A DNA stretch of 60,673 nt from Sedimenticola sp. Lineage in GTDB: Bacteria > Pseudomonadota > Gammaproteobacteria > Chromatiales > Chromatiaceae. The DNA is taken from NCBI GenBank assembly GCA_027008705.1, contig JALVEB010000197.1, positions 1 to 60,673 of the forward strand. The letters run 5' to 3'. The notes beneath the pieces are model-generated. The model saw nothing but the letters and a program-made list of their open reading frames with translations, did no database searches and was not told the DNA's origin. A program made the translations under genes and the position numbers. This document shows positions 29,858 through 39,561 of the stretch, one piece after another. The number at the start of each line of letters is the position of its first letter. Position 1 is the first letter of the stretch.

Positions 29858-31148
29858 GCTTCTGTTCCCTTGCGATCGCCCGGTAGCCGATGTCGGTGCG
29901 GTAGAAAATGCCGTCCCAGCGGATGGCGTCGGCCAGTTCATAGGCCCGATTCCGTGCTTCGGCGACGCTGTCGCCAAGCGCCGTGGCGCACAGTACGCGC
30001 CCGCCGGCGGTGACGATGCGGCCATCCTTTTCGGCGGTTCCAGCGTGGAATACTTTAGCGTCCGGCGCGTCCCGCGTTGGCAATCCTTCGATCGGCTTGC
30101 CCTTTTCATAGGCGCCGGGATAGCCGCCGGCGGCCAGCACCACGCCGAGCGCGGCGCGCGCATCCCATTCGACACGCGCCTCGTCGAGCCGCCGTTCGAG
30201 CGCCAGTTCGCACAAGTCTAGCAGATCGGAACGCAGCCGCAGCATGATCGGCTGGGTCTCCGGGTCGCCGAAGCGGCAGTTGTACTCCAGTACCTTGGGT
30301 ATGCCATCGGCATCGATCATCACGCCGGCATAAAGAAAGCCGGTATACGGATGGCCTTCGGCGGCCATGCCGGCGATGGTCGGGCGGATCACCTGATCCA
30401 GGATGCGCTCGTGCATCTCGGGCGTCACCACCGGCGCCGGAGAATAGGCGCCCATGCCGCCGGTGTTTGGGCCGCGGTCGCCGTTGTCACGCGCCTTGTG
30501 GTCCTGCGAGCTGGCCATCGGCAGGATGTGCTCGCCGTCGGCCATGACGATGAAGCTGGCCTCTTCACCTTGCAGATATTCCTCGATGACGACGCGGTGG
30601 CCGGCTTCGCCGAAGGCGTTGCCGGCGAGCATGTCGCGCACCGCGGCCTCGGCGGTGGCGAGGTCCCCGGCGAGGATCACGCCCTTGCCGGCGGCGAGAC
30701 CGTCGGCCTTGACCACGATCGGGGCGCCGACCTCGCGCAGATAGGCGAGCGCTTCGCCGACCTCGGTGAAGGCGCGGTAGGTCGCGGTGGGGATGCCGTG
30801 GCGGGCGAGAAAGTCTTTCGTGAAGGCCTTCGAGCCTTCCAGCCGGGCGGCGTTCCGGCGCGGGCCGAAGCAGCGCAGTCCGGCTTCCTCGAAGGCGTCG
30901 ACGATGCCGGCGACCAGCGGCGCCTCGGGGCCGACCAGGGTCAGGCCGACATCGTGGCCGCGGGCGAAATCGATCAGCGCCGGGATATCGTCGGCGGCGA
31001 TGGCGACGTTCTCGATGCCGGGTTCGCGCGCGGTGCCGGCGTTGCCCGGCGCGACATAGACGGTTCTGGCGCGCGGCGACTGGGCGGCTTTCCAGGCCAG
31101 GGCGTGTTCGCGACCGCCGCCGCCGATGATGAGAAGGTTGGTGCTCAT
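29832..31148 (-). CDS. purD: Phosphoribosylamine-glycine ligase
   Basis: MSTNLLIIGGGGREHALAWK, GPEAPLVAGIVDAFE, KADGLAAGKGVILA, SFIVMADG, DHKARDNGDRGPNTGGMGAYSPAP. Confidence 0.97.
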   Translation of the reverse strand: MSTNLLIIGGGGREHALAWKAAQSPRARTVYVAPGNAGTAREPGIENVAIAADDIPALIDFARGHDVGLTLVGPEAPLVAGIVDAFEEAGLRCFGPRRNAARLEGSKAFTKDFLARHGIPTATYRAFTEVGEALAYLREVGAPIVVKADGLAAGKGVILAGDLATAEAAVRDMLAGNAFGEAGHRVVIEEYLQGEEASFIVMADGEHILPMASSQDHKARDNGDRGPNTGGMGAYSPAPVVTPEMHERILDQVIRPTIAGMAAEGHPYTGFLYAGVMIDADGIPKVLEYNCRFGDPETQPIMLRLRSDLLDLCELALERRLDEARVEWDARAALGVVLAAGGYPGAYEKGKPIEGLPTRDAPDAKVFHAGTAEKDGRIVTAGGRVLCATALGDSVAEARNRAYELADAIRWDGIFYRTDIGYRAIAREQKHDKDPQNA

Positions 31149-31159
31149 GAGGGATTCCG

Positions 31160-31936
31160 CTATCGGTGGGGAAGGATGCCGCGCTCGCTGGCGCGGACGA
31201 AATCGATCAGGTGACGCACCTCGGGGCTCGGCGCGTCGCGTTCCAGGGCCTCCAGCGCCTGTTGCTGACGCAGGCCGGAACGGTACAGCAGGCGCAAGGC
31301 CCGCTTCAGCGCGCGCCGCGCCCCGGCGTCGAAGCCGGCGCGGCGCAGGCCGACCAGATTCAGGCCGACGACCTCGGCGCGATGGCCGTCGGCGATGACA
31401 TAGGGCGGGACATCGCGCGAGGCGCCGGACAGCCCGGACAACAGGGCGTAAGCGCCGACGCGCGCGAATTGATGCACCGCGGTCAGTCCGGACAGAAAGA
31501 CATGGTGCTCGACCACGCAATGCCCGCCGAGGGTGGCGCTGTTGGCGAAGATGTTATGGTCGCCGACGAGGCAGTCGTGGGCGACATGGCTCATCGCCAT
31601 CAGGTAGTTGTGGTTGCCGATGCGGGTGCCCTGTTCGCTCTTGATGCCGCGGCTGATGTTGACGCCCTCGCGGAAATGATTGTCGTCGCCGATCACCAGC
31701 GGCCTGCCGAGCTCCTCGCGGTAGCCCAGGTCTTGCGGCTCGCAGCCGATCACGGCGCCGTGGTCGAAGCGGTTGCGCCGGCCGATGCGGGAGCCGGAAT
31801 GGATGCGCACGTTGCTGCCGATATGGCAGTCCGCGCCGATGACGACATCGGCGTCGATCACCGCATGGGCGTCGACGCGCACCGAGGGATGGAGCTCGGC
31901 GCCGGGATCGACGACGGCGCTGGGGTGGATCCTCAT
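31160..31936 (-). CDS. LpxA-like acyl-ACP-UDP-N-acetylglucosamine O-acyltransferase
   Basis: Hexapeptide repeats; GNHNYLMAMSHVAHDCLVGDHNIFANSATLGGH, TAVHQFARVG, DVPPYVIADGHRAEVVGLNLVGLRRAGF. Confidence 0.88.
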   Translation of the reverse strand: MRIHPSAVVDPGAELHPSVRVDAHAVIDADVVIGADCHIGSNVRIHSGSRIGRRNRFDHGAVIGCEPQDLGYREELGRPLVIGDDNHFREGVNISRGIKSEQGTRIGNHNYLMAMSHVAHDCLVGDHNIFANSATLGGHCVVEHHVFLSGLTAVHQFARVGAYALLSGLSGASRDVPPYVIADGHRAEVVGLNLVGLRRAGFDAGARRALKRALRLLYRSGLRQQQALEALERDAPSPEVRHLIDFVRASERGILPHR

Positions 31937-31942
31937 CGGCGC

Positions 31943-33505
31943 TCAGTGACGGAAATGGCGCATGCCGGTGAACACCATCGCGATATCGTGCTCATCGGCG
32001 GCGGCGATGACCTCGTTGTCGCGCATCGAGCCGCCCGGCTGGATCACCGCGCGGATGCCGGCTTCGGCGGCGTTGTCCAGGCCGTCGCGGAACGGGAAGA
32101 AGGCATCGGAGGCCATCACCGATCCGGGAACCTCCAGACCGGCCTGTTCGGCCTTGATCGCGGCGATGCGCGCGGAGTTGACGCGGCTCATCTGGCCGGC
32201 GCCGACGCCGATGGTCATGGCCTCGCGGGCATAGACGATGGCGTTGGACTTGACGAACTTGGCGACCTTCCAGGCGAACAGCAGATCGGCCATCTCGGCG
32301 TCGCTCGGGGCGCGCGCGGTGACCACTTTCAACTCGTTGTACAAGGCGAGATCGGCATCCTGTACGAGCAGCCCGCCGACGACACGTTTGAAATCCAGAC
32401 GCGGGGCGGCGTCCTCTTGCCAGGCGCCGCATTCGAGCAGGCGCACGTTCTTCTTGGTCGCGACCGCCGCGGCGGCCTCCGCGGAGACCTCCGGGGCGAT
32501 GATGACTTCGACGAACTGGCGTTCGACGATCGCCCGCGCGGTATTGCCGTCGAGCGCGCGGTTGAAGGCGATGATGCCGCCGAAGGCTGATTCCGGGTCG
32601 GTCTGGTAGGCGCGTTGGTAGGCCGCCAGTGGGGTCTCGCCGATCGCCACGCCGCATGGATTGGCGTGCTTGACGATGACGCAGGCAGGCATATCGTCGA
32701 ACTGTTTGACGCACTCCAGCGCGGCGTCGGTATCGCCGATATTGTTATAGGAGAGTTCCTTGCCCTGGAGCTGGCGCGCGGTCGCGACCGAGGGCTCGGC
32801 GATGTCGCGTTCGACATAGAATGCCGCCTGCTGATGCGGGTTTTCGCCGTAACGCATCACCTGGGATTTGTGGAACTGGGTGTTGAAGGTGCGGGGAAAG
32901 CCTTCCGGCGCGCCGTTGTCGAGCACCGCGCCGAGATAGTTGGCGATGGCGCCATCGTAGGCGGCGGTGTGTTCGAAGGTCTTCACCGCGAGATCGAAGC
33001 GCAGTGCGTCGCTGGTGGCGCCGTCGTTGGCGTCGAGTTCGTCGAGCACTCGCGGGTAATCGGCGGCGTCGACCACGACGGTGACGTCGCGATGGTTCTT
33101 GGCCGCCGCGCGCAGCATCGTCGGGCCGCCGATGTCGATGTTCTCGATGGCCGTTTCCAGCGTGCAGTCGGGGTTCGCGACGGTGGCCTCGAACGGATAG
33201 AGATTGACCGCCACAAGATCGATCGGCGGGATATCGTGCGCGGCCATGGTGGCGTCATCCTGTCCGCGCCGGCCGAGGATGCCGCCATGGATCTTCGGGT
33301 GCAGGGTTTTCACGCGGCCGTCCATCATCTCGGGGAAGCCGGTATGTTCGCCGACCTCGGTGACGGCGACGCCGTGCTCGGCGAGCAGGCGCGCGGTGCC
33401 GCCGGTGGAGAGGATCTCGATGCCTCGGGCGGCCAGCGCCTGGGCGAATTCGACGATGCCGGTCTTGTCGGACACGCTGATCAGCGCGCGGGTAATCTTG
33501 GCCAT
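31943..33505 (-). CDS. purH: Bifunctional AICAR transformylase/IMP cyclohydrolase
   Basis: [86 protein letters not shown]. Confidence 0.98.
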   Translation of the reverse strand: MAKITRALISVSDKTGIVEFAQALAARGIEILSTGGTARLLAEHGVAVTEVGEHTGFPEMMDGRVKTLHPKIHGGILGRRGQDDATMAAHDIPPIDLVAVNLYPFEATVANPDCTLETAIENIDIGGPTMLRAAAKNHRDVTVVVDAADYPRVLDELDANDGATSDALRFDLAVKTFEHTAAYDGAIANYLGAVLDNGAPEGFPRTFNTQFHKSQVMRYGENPHQQAAFYVERDIAEPSVATARQLQGKELSYNNIGDTDAALECVKQFDDMPACVIVKHANPCGVAIGETPLAAYQRAYQTDPESAFGGIIAFNRALDGNTARAIVERQFVEVIIAPEVSAEAAAAVATKKNVRLLECGAWQEDAAPRLDFKRVVGGLLVQDADLALYNELKVVTARAPSDAEMADLLFAWKVAKFVKSNAIVYAREAMTIGVGAGQMSRVNSARIAAIKAEQAGLEVPGSVMASDAFFPFRDGLDNAAEAGIRAVIQPGGSMRDNEVIAAADEHDIAMVFTGMRHFRH

Positions 33506-33543
33506 CTTGCTACTCGGTTGAGGGTGGGGCGCCCGCGGGCGCG

Positions 33544-33843
33544 TCAGTCGATCTGGTAGAGCGCGAGTTTCTTGCGCAGCGTGCTTCGGCTGATGCCGAG
33601 CAGCGCGGCGGCGCGGGTCTGGTTGCCGCCGGTATGTTCCATGACGCTCTCGAACAAGGGTTGCTCGACCTCGCGGATCACCAGTTGGTAGAGCGATGAG
33701 GCGCCGTGGCCATCGAGTCGCTCGAAGTAGTCGCGCAGCGCGATGCGCACGCATTCGCGCAGTGGATCGGCATGCTCTTGCTTGTTGACTACGCGCAGCG
33801 CGGGCTCGACCTGCCCGCTGGCCGTTATCGTGTGGGTCATCAT
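33544..33843 (-). CDS. fis: DNA-binding protein Fis
   Basis: [19 protein letters not shown]...[46 protein letters not shown]; downstream of dusB. Confidence 0.95.
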   Translation of the reverse strand: MMTHTITASGQVEPALRVVNKQEHADPLRECVRIALRDYFERLDGHGASSLYQLVIREVEQPLFESVMEHTGGNQTRAAALLGISRSTLRKKLALYQID

Positions 33844-34823
33844 GCTGCCGCCTCCTGGCTGTTCTGGTTATCGAAGTAGCGCTCGATCGCGGCGAGTTGC
33901 CCGCTCGCGCGCTCCAGCTGGTTGATCCGACGTCGAAACGCCGCGTCGCCCGGCCGCCCCCGGCAGTACCAGGCGATGTGCTTGCGCGCGATGCGCACGC
34001 CGTGGGGCTCGCCATGGAAGGCATGCAGCGCGCGGACGTGCTGGATCAACAGCGCGCGAACCCAGTCCGGCGATGGCTCCGGGAGCCGCTCGCCGGTGTC
34101 GAGGTAGTGGCGGACCTCGCGAAACAGCCACGGCCGCCCCTGGGCCGCGCGCCCGATCATCAGCGCATCGGCGCCGGTTCGCTCGAGTACCTCGCGGGCC
34201 TTCTCCGGACTCGTGATGTCCCCGTTGGCGATGACCGGGATGGCGACCGCCCGCTTGATCGCGGCGATGGTTTCGTATTCCGCCGCGCCGGCATAGCCGC
34301 AGGCGCGCGTGCGCCCGTGCACCGCGAGCGCCTGGATGCCGGCCTGCTCAGCGATGCGCGCGATCTCGACGCCGTTGCGGTGCGCCGGATCCCAGCCGGT
34401 ACGGATCTTCAACGTTACCGGAACCGGTACCGCGTTGACAACGGCTGTGAGGATCTTTTTTACTTTTTCCGGCTCCTTGAGTAACGCCGATCCCGCCGCG
34501 ACCCGGCATACCTTCTTGGCGGGGCAGCCCATGTTGATGTCGATGAGATCGGCGCCGAGGTCGACGTTGCGCCGCGCCGCCTCGGCCATGCTCGCGGGAT
34601 CGGCGCCGAGGATCTGGACCGAGACCGGACCGGGTTCGCCGCGATGATCGAGACGTTTTTGCGACTTGCGGCTGGCCCACAGGCTGGTGTCGGCGCTGAG
34701 CATCTCGGAGACCGCGAGGTCGGCGCCGAGGCGCCGGCACAGGGCGCGGAACGGCAGGTCGGTGACGCCGGCCATCGGTGCCAGGATGAGCTTGCCGGAG
34801 AGTTGAATCGGGCCGATACGCAT
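33840..34823 (-). CDS. dusB: tRNA-dihydrouridine synthase B
   Basis: [86 protein letters not shown]. Confidence 0.96.
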   Translation of the reverse strand: MRIGPIQLSGKLILAPMAGVTDLPFRALCRRLGADLAVSEMLSADTSLWASRKSQKRLDHRGEPGPVSVQILGADPASMAEAARRNVDLGADLIDINMGCPAKKVCRVAAGSALLKEPEKVKKILTAVVNAVPVPVTLKIRTGWDPAHRNGVEIARIAEQAGIQALAVHGRTRACGYAGAAEYETIAAIKRAVAIPVIANGDITSPEKAREVLERTGADALMIGRAAQGRPWLFREVRHYLDTGERLPEPSPDWVRALLIQHVRALHAFHGEPHGVRIARKHIAWYCRGRPGDAAFRRRINQLERASGQLAAIERYFDNQNSQEAAA

Positions 34824-34882
34824 CGTGGAGGTGGACTGGTTGCTCGTCGGGCGGGGACTATACGCCGGCTGCGCCTTCCCGA

Positions 34883-35692
34883 TCAATACAAATCGAAGCG
34901 GTAGCCGGTGACACGCGGTCCCGGATCGGCGAGCAGGATGCTGGCGTCGGCGATCGAATGGGCGCGAAACAGCCGCTTGGGATCGCTGCCGGGCAGCAGG
35001 TAGTCTTGCGGCGCAAAGCGGCGCTTGCCGACGACCCGTTCCTCGGTATCCAGCAGCGTCACGTCGATACGCGGGAAGGGCTGATCGAAATCGGCGGTGT
35101 TCCCGAGCGTCAGCGTGATCAGCAGGCTTTTTGCGGGCCGTTCGGTCGGCTTGACGTCGTTGAGCAGGATGCGCAGCCGCTCGAGATCGCGGCGTTGCGG
35201 CGGCTGGCAGCCGAGCGGATGGCACAACGCGTTCAGCAATTGGCGGCCGAGCGGCGATTCCACGGCCTGTTCGCGGTTGAACCACAGGAGCTGGAGCGCC
35301 AGCGCGATCAGCAGCAATAAAGCGAGCAGGCCGAAACCCAGGCTCTTCAGCCAGCCGGGGACGCGGCGCGAAAGCGCATCGTCGACGCTGATCGCGCTGG
35401 CGCGCGGCGGAACCATCTCCGGCGCCGGTTTCAGGTGACCGCCGAAGCGGCTGTCGAAGTCATGGGCGAGGCTCGATTCGAAGCCGTGGGATTCCGGCGA
35501 GGAGGTCGAGGGAAGCGAGCGCGGTCCGCCGTCGTCGAGAATCGAGCTGTCGATCGGCTCGGTCAGGCAGCTGTCGAGCCAACTGAAATCGTCCTCGTCG
35601 CCGCTTGCCGGCGGTTGGGCGCCGCACGCCGGGCAGGGACCCTGGTGATCGGCGGGGAGGCGATGTTGGCATGAGGGGCATTCGGTCGGCAC
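34883..35692 (-). CDS. Zinc-ribbon DUF3426 membrane protein
   Basis: N-terminal MPTECPSCQHRLPADHQGPCPACGA zinc ribbon, single TM, C-terminal DUF3426-like domain; next to prmA. Confidence 0.85.
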   Translation of the reverse strand: MPTECPSCQHRLPADHQGPCPACGAQPPASGDEDDFSWLDSCLTEPIDSSILDDGGPRSLPSTSSPESHGFESSLAHDFDSRFGGHLKPAPEMVPPRASAISVDDALSRRVPGWLKSLGFGLLALLLLIALALQLLWFNREQAVESPLGRQLLNALCHPLGCQPPQRRDLERLRILLNDVKPTERPAKSLLITLTLGNTADFDQPFPRIDVTLLDTEERVVGKRRFAPQDYLLPGSDPKRLFRAHSIADASILLADPGPRVTGYRFDLY

Positions 35693-35698
35693 GTCGTT

Positions 35699-36562
35699 CT
35701 ACCTGCGGGTGGCGTGGAGCAGGACCCAGTCGCCCTGTCGTTCGGAAGTCGGGAAATCGAAATCCGCCGCGTAGGCCATGGAAACCTCTTCAGCCTGTTC
35801 GGCGAGTATCCCCGACAGTAGCAGATCGCCGCCGCGTTTCACAAGCCGGGTCAGCGACGCGCGCAACTCGAGCAGGGTGCTGGCGAGGATATTCGCCATG
35901 ACGAGATCGGCGACCGGCGGCTCGGGGGCCGTGGCGGCATGGATGGCGATGGTATCGCGACAGCCGTTGCGACGGGCGTTGTCGGCGCTCGCCAGCAGGG
36001 CCTGCGGGTCGTGGTCGATGGCATGAACCCGGCGCGCGCCGAGACGCGCCGCGGCGATCGCGAGGATTCCGGAGCCGCAGCCGAAGTCGATCACGTCGCG
36101 AGCGGCGGGCGGATGGGCATCGAGCCAGCGCAGGCACAGCGCGGTGGTCGGGTGGGTGCCGGTGCCGAAGGCCAGCCCGGGATCGAGGTCGATGATCACC
36201 GCATCCGGAGCGTCGACGCGGAAGCCGCTCGGGCGGATCCACAGGCGTTCGCCGAAGCGCATCGGCGCGAAGCGATCCAGCCAGGCGCGCTCCCAGTTCT
36301 GGTCGGCGAGCCATTCGAGCTCGACGCGGGCACCGGCGCGGTCGAGCGCCAGACGCAGGGCCTCGGGATCGGTTTCACCGGGAAACAGGCCGGTCACGCG
36401 GGTTCGCTTCCACAGACGGGTGTCGCCCGGCGCCGGTTCGAGGATCGGCTCGTCGCCGGCGTCGCGGATCGTCACCGACAACGCGCCGAGCTGTTCGAGG
36501 CGCAGCTCGAGCAGCGGGGCGCTGTCGGGGTCGCCGAGAAGATGGGCCTGAAGCCAGGGCAT
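35699..36562 (-). CDS. prmA: Ribosomal protein L11 methyltransferase
   Basis: LDPGLAFGTGTHPTTALCLRWL, VIDFGCGSGILAIAAARLGA, DLVMANILASTLLEL, GGDLLLSGIL. Confidence 0.97.
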   Translation of the reverse strand: MPWLQAHLLGDPDSAPLLELRLEQLGALSVTIRDAGDEPILEPAPGDTRLWKRTRVTGLFPGETDPEALRLALDRAGARVELEWLADQNWERAWLDRFAPMRFGERLWIRPSGFRVDAPDAVIIDLDPGLAFGTGTHPTTALCLRWLDAHPPAARDVIDFGCGSGILAIAAARLGARRVHAIDHDPQALLASADNARRNGCRDTIAIHAATAPEPPVADLVMANILASTLLELRASLTRLVKRGGDLLLSGILAEQAEEVSMAYAADFDFPTSERQGDWVLLHATRR

Positions 36563-36569
36563 GGCGCGC

Positions 36570-37910
36570 CTACAAGCCGAGCTTCTTCTCGAGGTAGTGG
36601 ATGTTCATGCCACCCTCGGCGAAGGTCGAGTCGCGCAGGATATCCTGTTGCAGCGGGATGTTGGTCTTGATGCCGTCGATGACCATTTCGCCGAGCGCGG
36701 TGCGCATCCGCGCCAGCGCCGATTCGCGAGTGTCGCCATGAGCGATCAGCTTGCCGATCATCGAGTCGTAGTGCGGCGGTACCTTGTAGCCGCTGTAGAT
36801 ATGGCTGTCGATGCGGATCCCGGGGCCGCCGGCGAAGTGCACCGATTTCAGCGTTCCCGGACACGGCATGAAGTTGTCGGGATCCTCGGCATTGATGCGG
36901 CACTCGATCGCATGGCCGTCGATGCCGATGTCTTCCTGACGGTAGGCCAGCGGCAGGCCGCTGGCGATGCGGATCTGCTCGCGCACGATGTCGACGCCGG
37001 TGATCATCTCGGTCACCGGGTGTTCGACCTGCACCCGGGTGTTCATCTCGATGAAGTAGAATTCGCCGTTCTCGTACAGGAATTCGAAGGTGCCGGCGCC
37101 GCGATAGCCGATGCGTCGGCAGGCCGCGGCGCAAACCTCGCCCATGCGCGCGCGAGTCTCGGCGTCGATGCCGGGGGCGGGCGCCTCTTCGACCACTTTT
37201 TGGTGGCGGCGCTGCATCGAGCAGTCGCGCTCGCCGAGGTGGATCGCGTTGCCGTGGGTATCGGCGAGCACTTGAAACTCGATATGGCGAGGGTTCTCGA
37301 GGAACTTCTCCATGTACAGCGTATCGTTGCCGAAGGCATTCTTGGCCTCGGCCTTGGTCAATGCGATCGCCGAAAGCAGCGTGGCCTCGGAGTAGACCAC
37401 GCGCATGCCGCGCCCGCCGCCGCCGCCGGCGGCCTTGATGATGACCGGGTAGCCGATCCGCTGGGCGAGCCGCAGGGTGCGCTCGTTGTCGTGGTCGAGC
37501 GGGCCGTCGGAGCCGGGCACGCAGGGCACGCCGGCAGCCTTCATCGCCTCGATCGCGGTGATCTTGTCGCCCATCTGGCGGATCGTCTCCGGGCGCGGTC
37601 CGATGAAGATGAAGCCGGAGTTCTCGACGCGCTCGGCGAAGTCGGCGTTCTCGGAGAGAAAGCCGTAGCCGGGGTGGATGGCCTCGGCGCTGGTGACCTC
37701 GGCGGCCGAGATCAGCGCCGGCACGTTGAGGTAGCTCTCCGCCGACGGCGCGGGGCCGATGCAGACCGATTCATCGGCCAGGCGCACATGTTTCAGATCC
37801 CGGTCGGCATCGGAATGCACGGCGACGGTATGGATGCCGAGCTCCTTGCAGGCGCGCAGGATGCGCAGCGCGATTTCGCCCCGGTTGGCGATGACGATTT
37901 TATTGATCAT
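36570..37910 (-). CDS. accC: Acetyl-CoA carboxylase, biotin carboxylase subunit
   Basis: [74 protein letters not shown]. Confidence 0.98.
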   Translation of the reverse strand: MINKIVIANRGEIALRILRACKELGIHTVAVHSDADRDLKHVRLADESVCIGPAPSAESYLNVPALISAAEVTSAEAIHPGYGFLSENADFAERVENSGFIFIGPRPETIRQMGDKITAIEAMKAAGVPCVPGSDGPLDHDNERTLRLAQRIGYPVIIKAAGGGGGRGMRVVYSEATLLSAIALTKAEAKNAFGNDTLYMEKFLENPRHIEFQVLADTHGNAIHLGERDCSMQRRHQKVVEEAPAPGIDAETRARMGEVCAAACRRIGYRGAGTFEFLYENGEFYFIEMNTRVQVEHPVTEMITGVDIVREQIRIASGLPLAYRQEDIGIDGHAIECRINAEDPDNFMPCPGTLKSVHFAGGPGIRIDSHIYSGYKVPPHYDSMIGKLIAHGDTRESALARMRTALGEMVIDGIKTNIPLQQDILRDSTFAEGGMNIHYLEKKLGL

Positions 37911-37917
37911 GGCGGAT

Positions 37918-38382
37918 TCAGGCGATGACGAAAAGCGGCTGGTCGTATTCGACCGGCTGGCCGTTTTCGACGAGGATCTTCTTCACCGTGCCGGCGATGT
38001 CGGATTCGATCTGGTTGAGGATCTTCATCGCCTCGATGATGCACAGGGTGTCGCCGACCGCGACACTGTCGCCCTCCTCGACGAACGGGTTGGCGCCGGG
38101 CGACGGCGCGCGGTAGAAGGTGCCGACCATCGGCGAGCGGATCAGGTGCCCCTCGATCGGCTCCTCGACCTCGCAACTCTCGCCGGCGGGGGGCGGCTCG
38201 GGTGGGGGCGGCGGTGGCGCGATCGCCGGCGCCGCGGCCGCCGCCGGTGGCGCGGCGATCACCGGCGCGACCGCGCTGGCGCGGCTGATGCGCACCGATT
38301 CCTCGCCCTCGTGGATCTCGATCTCGGCGACGTCGGATTCTTCCAGCAGCTCGATCAGTTTCTTGATTTTACGGATGTCCAT
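37918..38382 (-). CDS. accB: Acetyl-CoA carboxylase biotin carboxyl carrier protein
   Basis: [32 protein letters not shown], Ala/Pro-rich linker, [16 protein letters not shown] biotinylation site. Confidence 0.97.
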   Translation of the reverse strand: MDIRKIKKLIELLEESDVAEIEIHEGEESVRISRASAVAPVIAAPPAAAAAPAIAPPPPPPEPPPAGESCEVEEPIEGHLIRSPMVGTFYRAPSPGANPFVEEGDSVAVGDTLCIIEAMKILNQIESDIAGTVKKILVENGQPVEYDQPLFVIA

Positions 38383-38400
38383 GGGTGACCTCGTTCGGTT

Positions 38401-38850
38401 TCAGGGGCTCGACAACGTCCGCGCGGCGGCGCTCAACGCCAGCGAATAGCCCTGGGTGCCGAGCCCGGCGATGACGCCGACGGCGATGTCCGACAGATAG
38501 GAATGTCGGCGGAAGGGTTCGCGCGCATGCACGTTGGAGATATGGATCTCGATGAAGGGGATGGCGGTGCCGAGCAGGGCGTCGCGCAGCGCGATGCTGG
38601 TGTGCGTGAACGCGGCCGGATTGATCAGGATGAAGGCGACCCCCTCGGCGGCGGCGGCATGGATACGCTCGACCAGGCGGTGCTCGGCGTTGCTCTGGAA
38701 GCAGTCCAGCGCGAGACCGAGGGCCTCGGCCTCGCCTTGCAGGCGTGCCTCGACGTCGCGCAGGGTATCGGCGCCATAGATTCCGGGCTCGCGCGTGCCG
38801 AGCAGATTCAGGTTTGGGCCGTTGAGCAGAAGCAAGTGGGGTCGGGACAC
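38401..38850 (-). CDS. aroQ: 3-dehydroquinate dehydratase, type II
   Basis: [79 protein letters not shown] start chosen. Confidence 0.95.
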   Translation of the reverse strand: MSRPHLLLLNGPNLNLLGTREPGIYGADTLRDVEARLQGEAEALGLALDCFQSNAEHRLVERIHAAAAEGVAFILINPAAFTHTSIALRDALLGTAIPFIEIHISNVHAREPFRRHSYLSDIAVGVIAGLGTQGYSLALSAAARTLSSP

Positions 38851-39015
38851 GGTTCGGGTTGCGCTGGGTGTCGGAAAACAGGCGTAATTGTCGCGAAACG
38901 GCAGGAAAAAGTCTATAAAATGTTTGCCGGGAAAGCGCTCACCCATGGCAGAGGGTGCCGCCGCGACTGGCCGTTTCTTCCGGAAAACGCCGTCAATGTC
39001 CTTCCCCAGGCCGAC

Positions 39016-39561
39016 TCAGCGCGCGCCGGCGAGCAGCGGCGCCACGACCGCCTTCCGTCGAGCCGCCTCCCAGGCCCCGACATGGGTGGCGACCAATCGT
39101 CCCTGGCGGTTGAAGACCGCCGTGAACGGCAGTCTGCGCAGGCGGTCGCCGAGGCGCCGGGCGAGCTCGGCGCCTCGCATGTCAGCGACCAGCAGCGGGT
39201 AATCGATATCCATGTCCTGGCCGAAGATCGCGATCGCCGAGGCGGTATCGAGGCCGATGCCGACGATGCGCAGCCCGCGATCGTGGTCGCGCTCGTATTC
39301 CCGTTGCAGCTCGAGCATCTCGTCGATACAGGTCTCGCACCAGGTCGCCCAGAAATACAGCACGACGACGTTGCCGGCCCATTCGGCATTGTTGTGCATC
39401 TCGCCCCACGGATCCGGAAAGCGGAAATCCGGCAGGGCGTGGTAGTAATCGGCGCCCGGGCGATGCGCGCGCTGGTCCAGCCATTTCACCAGATAGGCGC
39501 CGCTGCCGCCGAGGATGAAGACGATCACCGCGAGCAGGCCGAGGGTGCGTGGGTGCATCAA
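39016..39561 (-). CDS. TlpA/DsbE-like thioredoxin-fold protein
   Basis: N-terminal TM; AGNVVVLYFWATWCETCIDEMLELQREYE. Confidence 0.88.
   Translation of the reverse strand: MMHPRTLGLLAVIVFILGGSGAYLVKWLDQRAHRPGADYYHALPDFRFPDPWGEMHNNAEWAGNVVVLYFWATWCETCIDEMLELQREYERDHDRGLRIVGIGLDTASAIAIFGQDMDIDYPLLVADMRGAELARRLGDRLRRLPFTAVFNRQGRLVATHVGAWEAARRKAVVAPLLAGAR

Noticed and set aside
31166-32590. 474-aa plus-strand ORF across lpxA-like and purH
   Set aside because: Antisense to two recognisable genes; Ala/Asp/Gly-rich without domain signature
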